A stretch of 15,467 bases of DNA, from the NCBI GenBank assembly GCA_025362765.1, contig JANYFI010000680.1:1-15467 (forward strand). The letters run 5' to 3'. Below the pieces are notes generated by a model, which saw nothing but the letters and a program-made list of their open reading frames with translations, did no database searches and was not told the DNA's origin. The stretch's first letter is position 1; each line of letters starts with the position of its first letter. Positions 7,322 through 13,925 of this stretch are shown piece by piece. The translations under genes and the position numbers were made by a program. Source of the DNA: Ferruginibacter sp. GTDB taxonomy: Bacteria; Bacteroidota; Bacteroidia; Chitinophagales; Chitinophagaceae.

Positions 7322-8446
7322 TTACCTGCCATATAATTTATTTCTGTTTGCTTTCTTGTCGAAAATAATGTTGGGCAATAAAGAAAAACGTTTAAAATCC
7401 GGGGCTGATAACTGCCCTTTATACGGTACATAAAATTCTGTTTCGTCGCCTGATTTATGTCCTGCATTTCGCCAGGCCAATGCATATGCAATGGTATGCC
7501 TACTCAATGCTTTGGCAAAAACATTTGTCCACCAGGTAGCATCTGGCACTGTATTGTACCCAAATTCTGTCAATGCAGGAATTTTGTTTTTTTCTGCCGC
7601 CATTTTTTCCAGCATCGTTAAACTCCTATCTGTTTCAGCAATGAATTTAGTGTTCTGAAGTATGTCGCCCTTTTGATAAATATCAAATCCTATTACATCT
7701 ACAAAATCATCTCCCGGATAACGTTCCAGGTAGTCGTTTATCGTGGCAAAGCGATCTGTATTATAGGCGTACAACAGGTTGTGTACGCTTTTATTCGCCT
7801 GTAGGTATTTTTCGGTAAAACGGTATAATTGTTTTATTTCTTCCGGCGTGCAATGATTTTTACCCCACCAAAACCAACTGCCGTTTAGTTCATGAAAAGG
7901 CCGAAAAATTACCGGAATGTATTCACCATGCTTTCCTTTTAAACTGAGCATGAAAGCCGCAACTTTATCCAGCCATGTGGTGTACAAATTATTTTTTTCA
8001 CCGCCTGGCAAAACAGCTGTTACTGTTCCCGGCGCCGGATCCCAGGCAGATTTTCCGGTAAGTGGATTATTGAGGTGCCAGCTGATGGTAATTACACTGC
8101 CCCGCTCATAAGCCTGCGCAATAAACTGTTTCATTTTATCAAAAGGCACACTATCCAAATTTACCGGCGCATCAATTTCAATCCTGCCCAACTCCCATCC
8201 ATATACCGCCGGATACTGACCGGCTGTTTCTTTTACATCACTCCGTCCCGCGACATATTTCCATCCAACACCATAAGCCAAATCATCCTGGTGACCAAAC
8301 ATAATACCTTTGCCTCTTTGCTTTTGTAACTGATTGAACAGGTTTATTGTTTCTCTGGTAGCCTGTTTATCGGCAGGTTGCGCAAAGGCGGAACGTTGTA
8401 ACAACAGACCTATTGCCATGCAGAAACAAATTATTATTTTATTCAA
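7322..8446 (-). CDS. GH26 beta-mannanase, secreted
   Basis: This enzyme cleaves beta-1,4-mannosidic bonds in mannan and related chains to give mannobiose or longer oligosaccharides. Residues 1-22 are a Sec signal peptide ending SAFA before QPADK. There is no lipobox, so it is probably periplasmic or secreted and soluble. Family motifs are GIMFGHQDDLAYG (47-59), YGWELG (82-87), and ITISWHLNNP (119-128). VIFRPFHELNGSWFWWG (179-195) contains acid/base Glu186, and IPALTEFGYN (289-298) contains nucleophile Glu294. The AYALAWRNA segment (320-328) is typical of Bacteroidetes GH26. The length of 374 residues fits a single catalytic domain with no carbohydrate-binding module. It is the first gene of the cluster and faces the AraC gene across 257 nt. 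Release of mannobiose specifically is an inference from the downstream genes. Confidence 0.92.
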   Translation of the reverse strand: MNKIIICFCMAIGLLLQRSAFAQPADKQATRETINLFNQLQKQRGKGIMFGHQDDLAYGVGWKYVAGRSDVKETAGQYPAVYGWELGRIEIDAPVNLDSVPFDKMKQFIAQAYERGSVITISWHLNNPLTGKSAWDPAPGTVTAVLPGGEKNNLYTTWLDKVAAFMLSLKGKHGEYIPVIFRPFHELNGSWFWWGKNHCTPEEIKQLYRFTEKYLQANKSVHNLLYAYNTDRFATINDYLERYPGDDFVDVIGFDIYQKGDILQNTKFIAETDRSLTMLEKMAAEKNKIPALTEFGYNTVPDATWWTNVFAKALSRHTIAYALAWRNAGHKSGDETEFYVPYKGQLSAPDFKRFSLLPNIIFDKKANRNKLYGR

Positions 8447-8703
8447 AATGTAAATTTATCAGGTTATTGTAATGGCCGGGTCAATGTTGACAAAATTAAT
8501 GCGATTCGTTATCTATTTGCTAATACTATCTTATCTTATCATTGATTTTAACGTACGGAACTATCTAAATAAGCCTTGCCTTGGAGGCAAAACAATAGGT
8601 AATCCGGGACAATGCAACTCGTTTTCGGGCTGATACTATTTTAGTTAATATTTTGTACTTTCACATGCTATTTAAAATGCTTTCAACTAAAAGCTGCAAC
8701 AAG
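8447..8703. promoter_or_regulatory. Divergent control region between GH26 operon and AraC regulator
   Basis: On the minus strand, TAATTTTG at 8498-8491 matches the Bacteroidetes -7 consensus and would give a leader of about 40 nt before the GH26 ATG. No good -33 element is seen. The inverted repeat TTGCCT-TGG-AGGCAA at 8576-8590 is a candidate regulator-binding site or hairpin, and TTATC is repeated around 8509-8540. Toward AraC, TAATATTTTG at 8646-8655 is an imperfect -7 element. Control by the neighbouring AraC protein is inferred from the divergent arrangement, not from a known motif. Confidence 0.4.
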
Positions 8704-9582
8704 ATGCATAAAAATATAGTGCGGGAAATAACACCTTTAACACAAAATGACTGCTTTACAATTTTTAGCAGGGTTAAAAAGGAATTTAATTTTCCCCTGC
8801 ACTACCACGATGAGTTTGAGCTCAATCTCATCATCAATGCCAAAGGCGCCAAACGTATTGTAGGCGACCATATTGAATTGATTGATGACATTGAACTGGT
8901 ATTGATTGGGCCCAATTTATCTCATGCCTGGTTTACAGCACAATGTGAAAGCAATGAAATAAAAGAAGTGACCATCCAGTTTCACAAAGATCTTTTTGAC
9001 GAAAAATTCCTGCGCCGGAACCAGTTGAGTTTTATTCGTAAAATGTTTGAACAGTCTGCCAAAGGCATTTTATTTTCAAAAGAAATGGCGCAGTCTGTTG
9101 TCACCCGCATCATTTCGCTGCATCAAAAAAGCGGCTTCGATTCCGTGATGGCGCTGATTAATATCCTGCATGACCTTTCAATTTCGCGTAACATCAGCAC
9201 TTTATCAGAAGCTTCTTTTAACAACGAATTACAGTTTAATTTCAACAGCAGGCGTATTGAAAAAGCGTTTGATTACATGAACAAAAATTATGACAAGCTA
9301 ATTACATTGGGCGATATTGCCAAACTGGTAAATATGACGGATGTGTCTTTTAGCAGGTTTATAAAAAAACGAACCGGTATTACTTTCATCGACAGTCTAA
9401 ATGAAATCAGGCTGGGCCACGCCTCCCGTATTTTAATTGACACAACCAACTCCATTGCCGAAGTAAGTTATAGTTGCGGCTTTAATAATATCTCCAACTT
9501 TAACCGGCTATTTAAAAAGAAAAAAAATTGTACGCCAAAAGAATTCAGGGAAAATTTTTCGGGTACCAGAACATTTTTTTAA
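8704..9582 (+). CDS. AraC-family transcriptional regulator, probably of the mannan cluster
   Basis: I take the ATG at 8704 (MHKNIVREITPLTQNDC...) as the start. The frame is open back to a TTG at 8653, but the extra 17 residues look non-functional. In the 292-residue form, residues 20-80 form a cupin-like sensor (FPLHYHDEFELNLIINAKGA, then IELVLIGPNLSHAW). Its HYHDEFE motif is usual for sugar-binding AraC proteins. Residues 183-283 hold the double helix-turn-helix: IEKAFDYMNKNY, LGDIAKLVNMTDVSFSRFIK, and IAEVSYSCGFNNISNFNRLF followed by the C-terminal TPKEF. It is transcribed away from the GH26 gene across a shared control region, so activation of that cluster by a mannan-derived sugar is the simplest inference. 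The ligand cannot be read from the sequence. Confidence 0.9.
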   Translation: MHKNIVREITPLTQNDCFTIFSRVKKEFNFPLHYHDEFELNLIINAKGAKRIVGDHIELIDDIELVLIGPNLSHAWFTAQCESNEIKEVTIQFHKDLFDEKFLRRNQLSFIRKMFEQSAKGILFSKEMAQSVVTRIISLHQKSGFDSVMALINILHDLSISRNISTLSEASFNNELQFNFNSRRIEKAFDYMNKNYDKLITLGDIAKLVNMTDVSFSRFIKKRTGITFIDSLNEIRLGHASRILIDTTNSIAEVSYSCGFNNISNFNRLFKKKKNCTPKEFRENFSGTRTFF

Positions 9583-9746
9583 CCGTTGTTTGTTTGATTT
9601 TTTGTACCAGCTAAGCTGCTTTTGGGTACTGAATTGGAAGCATGTCCGTCGCGGAGGAACAGCACCATTATACTTTAATTTTTCATCTCGTCTTAAGCTT
9701 CCCTTTTGGTATAACTTCTCTAAAAAGCACTACCAAATCTTTGGAA
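9583..9746. other. Convergent intergenic region between araC-type gene and folC
   Basis: Two small inverted repeats lie here: GTACC (9604-9608) paired with GGTAC (9625-9629), enclosing CAGCTAAGCTG, and CCAAATCTTTGG at 9733-9744 just after the folC stop. Neither is followed by a clear T-run on the relevant strand, so I do not call a terminator. The region also contains one copy of the GC-rich repeat listed separately. Confidence 0.3.
9645..9658 (+). repeat. GC-rich 14-bp palindromic repeat, copy 1 (diverged)
   Basis: TCCGTCGCGGAGGA matches the copy at 13892-13905 (TCCGCCGCGGTGGA) at 12 of 14 positions. It stands out as GC-rich in AT-rich intergenic DNA between two converging genes. Confidence 0.4.
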
Positions 9747-11051
9747 CTATTTGACTTCGCCCACCAGAAAAACACTGCCGCAAACTATAATGATATCGTG
9801 TTTTTTAGCCGCCTTTTTTGCACTGAGTATGGCTTCGTTTACATCATCAAAACAGTCGCCTTTCAGATTAAATTCACCCGCTTTCAATTGTAACTCCGCA
9901 GCAGGAAGTGCCCTTGGTATATGCGCATTCGTAAAATAATAATTTGCGGCGACGGGCAGTAATGACAGTACTTTATTTACCTCTTTATCTTTCACCATCC
10001 CAATCACAAAATGAGCATTCCCATTTCCGTAGGTATCATTTTTTCTGATCCATTCTATTTGTTGCAGCACCTGTTGCATGCCATCCTCGTTATGCGCTAC
10101 ATCCAGCACGAGCAGTGGATTTTCACCAATTACATCCCAGCGCCCATGCAGCCCGGTAAGCAGCTTTGTATTGGCCAGCGCATACTTTTCGGCCTCCTTG
10201 CTAATTTTAAATCCAAGTACTGACAAAATATTTTGTGCATACAAGACCGTACGTAAATTTTTTGCCTGGTAAATACCATTCAGGTCGAGCGTAACGGCTT
10301 CGTTTATCTGATTGCCCGTGTCAGTTACGCTGCAATGCAATGTTTGCGGCGTAACTATTATATCGGCTACTACATATTTGTCCTGTGTAAAATAAATAGG
10401 AGCTGTGCATTCGGCGGCTTTGCGTTCAAATACAGGCTTGGTGACAGGCAGAAATTCGCCAATAATCACTGGCACGCCGGGTTTAATAATGCCTGCTTTT
10501 TCCGCTGCAATTTTCTCAAGCGTATCGCCCAAAATATTCATGTGATCGTAGCCGATATTGGTGATGACTGATAATATTGGGGTGATAATATTGGTACTGT
10601 CTAACCTGCCACCAAGACCGGTTTCAATCACGGCAATGTCTACTTGTTGCGCCGCAAAATAATCAAATGCCATGGCCATGGTCAATTCAAAAAAAGAAGG
10701 TGCTATTTGTCCGGAAACAGTCTTGGTTTTCGCAACAAAATCCACCACAAAATCGGGGCTGATCATTTCGCCATTGATCTTTATTCTTTCCCTAAAATCT
10801 TTTAAATGAGGTGAGGTGTACAGGGCCGTTTTATATCCAGCCTGTTGCAGCATGGCTGCCAGCATATGGCTGGTACTGCCTTTGCCGTTGGTACCGGCGA
10901 TATGGATGCTTTTAAATTTCTGCTGTGGATTGTCCAATGCCTTACACAAGGCAATGCTGTTATGCAAATCTTCTTTATAAGCGGCTGTTCCAATACGGCT
11001 GTACATTGGCAGTTGCGCAAAAAGGTAGTCAATGGTTTGCTGGTAATTCAT
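9747..11051 (-). CDS. folC: Bifunctional folylpolyglutamate synthase / dihydrofolate synthase
   Basis: This enzyme adds glutamate to folates, and commonly to dihydropteroate, using ATP in the cytoplasm. In the 434-residue protein the P-loop is GTNGKGST (53-60). LYTSPHLKDFRERI (77-90) is the folate-binding loop region, and ETGLGGRLDSTN (143-154) with NIGYDH (165-170) forms the Mur-ligase-type metal and ATP site. The C-terminal domain carries HGRWDVI (302-308) and LDVAHN (316-321). All diagnostic motifs are intact and the length is normal. It follows the TonB-like gene in the same direction, an arrangement I believe is common in Chitinophagaceae. A perfect TATCTTTG -7 element lies immediately upstream, so the gene may have its own near-leaderless promoter. 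Confidence 0.95.
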   Translation of the reverse strand: MNYQQTIDYLFAQLPMYSRIGTAAYKEDLHNSIALCKALDNPQQKFKSIHIAGTNGKGSTSHMLAAMLQQAGYKTALYTSPHLKDFRERIKINGEMISPDFVVDFVAKTKTVSGQIAPSFFELTMAMAFDYFAAQQVDIAVIETGLGGRLDSTNIITPILSVITNIGYDHMNILGDTLEKIAAEKAGIIKPGVPVIIGEFLPVTKPVFERKAAECTAPIYFTQDKYVVADIIVTPQTLHCSVTDTGNQINEAVTLDLNGIYQAKNLRTVLYAQNILSVLGFKISKEAEKYALANTKLLTGLHGRWDVIGENPLLVLDVAHNEDGMQQVLQQIEWIRKNDTYGNGNAHFVIGMVKDKEVNKVLSLLPVAANYYFTNAHIPRALPAAELQLKAGEFNLKGDCFDDVNEAILSAKKAAKKHDIIIVCGSVFLVGEVK

Positions 11052-11056
11052 TGCTG

Positions 11057-11064
11057 CAAAGATA
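11057..11064 (-). promoter_or_regulatory. Candidate -7 element for folC
   Basis: On the minus strand TATCTTTG at 11064-11057 matches TAnnTTTG exactly, and the folC ATG follows 5 nt later. Transcription would start at or within a few bases of the start codon, giving a leaderless or very short-leader message. The -33 side is weak. Confidence 0.4.
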
Positions 11065-11120
11065 GAACGCTTACCGCTTAGATGAAGGTTAAATTGAAAT
11101 ACAAATTTTAAAACGTGCGA

Positions 11121-11134
11121 TCCACCGCGGCGGA
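11121..11134 (-). repeat. GC-rich 14-bp palindromic repeat, copy 2
   Basis: TCCACCGCGGCGGA on the plus strand is the exact reverse complement of the copy at 13892-13905. It lies in the 132-nt spacer between the TonB-like gene and folC. The core CCGCGG is self-complementary. Confidence 0.55.
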
Positions 11135-11183
11135 CAGGCTGCCACTGAAGCTAAACCAGGGAACAAATAGCTGGTTTAAAAAA

Positions 11184-12047
11184 TTAATTCTGTACTTTAA
11201 AATTAAACAAGATGGTTGAAACGCCTCCATCGGCACTCTGGGGAAATTTAAGACCTGCTGCTTTTCTTTTAGCAATACCTGTAATGGTTGAATTGGAAGT
11301 AGTAGTACCTTTTCCTGTGGAACTGCCGGTATAGGCTCCAGCTGCATTGTACTGCACATCCAGGTAAACTTTTGCATTTTCGTTAAAATCATCTTCAAAC
11401 CGAAGGGTTCCTAAATTTAATGGCCGCACACCTCTTGTAACGCTTACACCACTTCTGCCACCCGGCGAATTACCATAACTGTCCGGCTTGCCGGAAGGAT
11501 CTCCTGCATCTCCTTTGCCACCGGCTTTATTGCCCTGGTAAGTATAGCCATTGTCTTGCGTTGCCCCATTGCCGCCACCAGCACCCGCACCATTGTAAGT
11601 GGCTTTAGGTTTTTGCGGTTTAGGTGCAGGCATTACCACCGGTGCCGGGTTGATAACTTTAGCGGGTTTGGTAACCGGCTCTTTGGCAATATTGGTTGCT
11701 TTGGGATTTACCTTTTCAGGCTTCTCAACAGGCGCCGCATCTTTATCTTCGTTCTCATCCGGTTGAATATCTTTTGCCGGCGGTTCGGGTGCCGGGGCAG
11801 CCTTTGCGTGTGAAGCCGCCTGCTCCTGCGAAGGCCCCATTTCTCCTTTGATCAATGGTTGCACTTCTCCAAAACCTTCTTTATTATTCCCAAGGTTAAT
11901 TTCAATCAGGTCTTCCACAATTGGCTTTGGCGGTAGTACTATCGGCCAGGCGATAAAAATAGCCAGCAATAAAAGTACCGCCACGATGATGGCAGTATAG
12001 GTAAATGCTTTCCGGTTTTTTTCTGCTTCAAATGAGGATGCGTACAT
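11184..12047 (-). CDS. TonB-like energy transducer
   Basis: This is likely an inner-membrane-anchored protein that spans the periplasm and passes proton-motive energy to outer-membrane receptors. Residues 17-38 form one transmembrane helix after a short cytoplasmic N-terminus with charges (EAEKNRK). Residues 70-150 are a Pro/Ala/Lys/Glu-rich rod (for example PAPEPPAKDIQPDENEDKDA), and 150-200 are a Gly/Asn-rich linker. From about 207 a compact domain (RPLNLGTLRFEDDFNENAKV, then YLDVQYNAAG) resembles the C-terminal domain of Bacteroidetes TonB variants rather than classic TonB. At 287 residues the architecture is typical. ExbB/ExbD genes, which usually come before such a gene, are not present here; an SDR gene sits upstream instead. 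Receptor specificity is unknown. Confidence 0.75.
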   Translation of the reverse strand: MYASSFEAEKNRKAFTYTAIIVAVLLLLAIFIAWPIVLPPKPIVEDLIEINLGNNKEGFGEVQPLIKGEMGPSQEQAASHAKAAPAPEPPAKDIQPDENEDKDAAPVEKPEKVNPKATNIAKEPVTKPAKVINPAPVVMPAPKPQKPKATYNGAGAGGGNGATQDNGYTYQGNKAGGKGDAGDPSGKPDSYGNSPGGRSGVSVTRGVRPLNLGTLRFEDDFNENAKVYLDVQYNAAGAYTGSSTGKGTTTSNSTITGIAKRKAAGLKFPQSADGGVSTILFNFKVQN

Positions 12048-12066
12048 AAATAAATTGTAATACAGT

Positions 12067-12074
12067 CAAAGTTA
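12067..12074 (-). promoter_or_regulatory. Candidate -7 element for the TonB-like gene
   Basis: TAACTTTG at 12074-12067 on the minus strand fits TAnnTTTG. A TTG about 21 nt upstream could serve as the -33 element. The leader to the ATG at 12047 would be about a dozen bases. This suggests the TonB-like gene is transcribed independently of the SDR gene before it. Confidence 0.4.
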
Positions 12075-12123
12075 TTTCATTAAAATTAAACGATGCAATT
12101 TGATACTCAGATACACAATTCCT

Positions 12124-12137
12124 GTTAAAGCTTTAAC
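12124..12137. repeat. Perfect 14-bp palindrome upstream of the TonB-like gene
   Basis: GTTAAAGCTTTAAC is perfectly self-complementary, and a partial second copy (AAAGCTTTGG) follows at once. It sits between the SDR stop and the predicted TonB promoter. It could be an operator or a weak hairpin; no T-run supports termination. Confidence 0.3.
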
Positions 12138-12161
12138 AAAAGCTTTGGCAAAAATAAAACA

Positions 12162-12878
12162 TCAACCCAGTTTTTTGTAAATGGTCAAAGGCATGCAGCC
12201 TATCAGCCACGCAACCAGCCGCCATCTTTTTGTAATATACAACTTTCGCTTTTTTTGTTGAATGCCTGTATAAATTTGTTGCGCCGCTTTTTCAACAGGC
12301 GCTACCCAAAACTGTTTGTTTCCTTTTGCCATTTTCGTTTTTACAAAACCTGGTTGTATATCTGTAATATAAATGGGCAGTTTCAGCTTAAACGCTTTAA
12401 TGTACAACCCTTCCATATAATTAGTCATGTAAGCCTTGCTGGCGCTATATGCCGGCGCAAAGCTGCTACCCCGGCTGGCTGCGATGGAAGAGGTAGCGGC
12501 GATATGCCCCCTGCCTTCCAATACAAAATAGTTGAAGGCGAAATTTACAATTTCTGCAAAGCCATTTACATTGTTAAGCGTTGTGTTTTTATCAATCTCC
12601 CAATTGAGTGATTCGGAAGCTTCACCATACCCGCTGTTATAAATCAGCAAATCAAGACCTCCCAGTTGCTGAATTAAATTTTTAATGCAGTCTATATTTT
12701 CATCACCCCTTACATCAAAACATTCGGACAAAATATTATCTGGTAAAACTTGTTGAAGTTCATCCAGCAAAGCCCTTCTGCGGCCTGTAATACCCACCAG
12801 CCAGTTATGAGCGGCATACTGCTGCGCCAATGCCCGCCCTATTCCAGAAGTCGCACCGATGATGATGACTTTTTTCAT
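12162..12878 (-). CDS. Short-chain dehydrogenase/reductase (SDR)
   Basis: This is an NAD(P)-dependent oxidoreductase of classical SDR type, 238 residues, cytoplasmic. The cofactor-binding motif is GATSGIG (8-14), and GRR (32-34) after the second strand suggests NADP preference. NSGYG (81-85) replaces the common NNAG. The catalytic set is Ser130/131 in AATSSIA, Tyr144 and Lys148 in YSASK, and PGFVKT (176-181) follows. The C-terminus is basic and hydrophobic (KKRKLYITKRWRLVAWLIGC), which may give membrane association as in several SDRs acting on lipids. The substrate cannot be told from sequence. It reads in the same direction as yggS, with a 297-nt gap between them. Confidence 0.88.
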   Translation of the reverse strand: MKKVIIIGATSGIGRALAQQYAAHNWLVGITGRRRALLDELQQVLPDNILSECFDVRGDENIDCIKNLIQQLGGLDLLIYNSGYGEASESLNWEIDKNTTLNNVNGFAEIVNFAFNYFVLEGRGHIAATSSIAASRGSSFAPAYSASKAYMTNYMEGLYIKAFKLKLPIYITDIQPGFVKTKMAKGNKQFWVAPVEKAAQQIYTGIQQKKRKLYITKRWRLVAWLIGCMPLTIYKKLG

Positions 12879-13175
12879 GCACTATTTTTTTATAAAGATA
12901 TCGTACCTAAAACGAATAATTGTACCGGCTGTAAACAGCAGAAAAAAATACCTGCATAAATTTGCGGCCCTTGCACAAGGCCAAGAACTCTTTAAATTGC
13001 ATACTGTCATGGGGATAGCGTACTGGTACAAAATATGGCCGCCACGAGAGAAAAAAAGAATAGAACCCCTATCAGTAGCAACTTTCACCAGCTTTTCGGG
13101 AGCGCTGGCTGTTAAAAAATCAAATCCCAAGGCGCCTTTATTTACAACGGTTAAGGATTGGCGTAAATATATCTT
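12879..13175. other. Unexplained region with overlapping ORFs on both strands
   Basis: No recognised gene is present. On the minus strand the frame of yggS stays open after its TAA for another 97 codons to TAG at 12882. It includes LTVVNKGALGFDFLTASAPE, then KLVKVATDRGSILFFSRG, but has no ATG before an internal Met at residue 41 of the 82-residue frame. On the plus strand a 110-codon frame (12859-13191) includes MGIAYWYKIWPPREKKRIEP from an ATG at 13009 and ends inside yggS. One may be a small real gene and the other its shadow. I cannot decide which, and neither resembles a family I know. A GGCC(C)TTG/CAAGGCC hairpin lies near 12966-12982. Confidence 0.3.
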
Positions 13176-13826
13176 TTATTTAACAGGATAATTCCGTTCG
13201 CCAAATAGCAGGCTGCCGATGCGCACCATGTTGCTGCCTGCTTCTATGGCAATGCTATAGTCTCCGCTCATACCCATTGACAAAATTGTGAAGCCTGCAT
13301 ATTGATTGTATAACAATTTCAACTCCTGAAATTCCTTTCTCACCAGCTTCAGGTCGCTGGAGAAAGAAGCCATTCCCATTAGTCCTGAAACACGCACATT
13401 TTTTAAATGGGCAGCAGCATTCATTACTTCAGCAAGTTCCGTTGCACCCAACCCAAATTTAGTTTCTTCTGTTGCAATGTGCACTTGCAACAGGCAATCA
13501 ATTACCCGGCTATTTTTTCCCGCTTCTTTGTTGATTTCTTTCAACAAATTCAAGCTATCCACGCCGTGAATTAAATGTACAAACGGAGCAACGTATTTTA
13601 CTTTATTGCTTTGCAGGTGACCAATAAAATGCCAATGGATATCTTTTGGTAAAACTGTTTCTTTATCCACCAGTTCCTGTACATAGTTTTCTCCGAAATC
13701 ACGTTGGCCTAAATCGTATAATTCCTGCAAATCTTCTATGGGCTTGGTTTTGCTTACAGCCACCAAAGTAGCTTTGCTATCTAATTCAGCCAGTAAAAAA
13801 GTATATTTTTCTTTATTAATAGCCAT
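13176..13826 (-). CDS. yggS: YggS/PLPBP-family pyridoxal-phosphate-binding protein
   Basis: This is a conserved PLP carrier involved in vitamin B6 and amino-acid homeostasis, with no known catalytic turnover, in the cytoplasm. The 216-residue protein has the PLP lysine at Lys26 in LVAVSKTKP. Other family motifs are FGENYVQEL (44-52), WHFIGHLQSNK (65-75), FGLG (124-127), GLMGMA (148-153), SMGMSGDY (183-190) and GSNMVRIGS (197-205), ending in LLFGERNY. It is a single alanine-racemase-like TIM barrel of normal length. It lies downstream of the acyl-CoA dehydrogenase gene in the same direction with a 99-nt gap that contains one copy of the GC-rich repeat. The reading frame stays open past its stop, as described for the following region. 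Confidence 0.93.
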   Translation of the reverse strand: MAINKEKYTFLLAELDSKATLVAVSKTKPIEDLQELYDLGQRDFGENYVQELVDKETVLPKDIHWHFIGHLQSNKVKYVAPFVHLIHGVDSLNLLKEINKEAGKNSRVIDCLLQVHIATEETKFGLGATELAEVMNAAAHLKNVRVSGLMGMASFSSDLKLVRKEFQELKLLYNQYAGFTILSMGMSGDYSIAIEAGSNMVRIGSLLFGERNYPVK

Positions 13827-13891
13827 GTTACATTTTTAATATTATATCTCGTAATTATCTACTCATCCCTACCCTTCGCCTTCATATCCCT

Positions 13892-13905
13892 TCCGCCGCG
13901 GTGGA
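13892..13905 (+). repeat. GC-rich 14-bp palindromic repeat, copy 3
   Basis: TCCGCCGCGGTGGA is the exact reverse complement of the copy at 11121-11134. It lies in the 99-nt spacer between the acyl-CoA dehydrogenase and yggS. Inverted orientation relative to copy 2, plus three intergenic positions, suggest a dispersed REP-like element. Confidence 0.55.
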
Positions 13906-13925
13906 GAGATAGTTGAGGGCGCTCA

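Noticed and set aside
7300..7491. 63-codon minus-strand ORF at the end of GH26
   Set aside because: It lies in another frame within the GH26 3' end and shows no recognisable features.
9604..9629. GTACC...GGTAC hairpin as a terminator for the AraC gene
   Set aside because: The stem is only 5 bp with a long loop, and the T-run lies before the stem rather than after it.
11108..11398. Minus-strand ORF of 96 codons overlapping the 3' end of the TonB-like gene
   Set aside because: It is an alternative frame of the TonB C-terminal domain with a biased, unstructured composition; the TonB frame explains the DNA.
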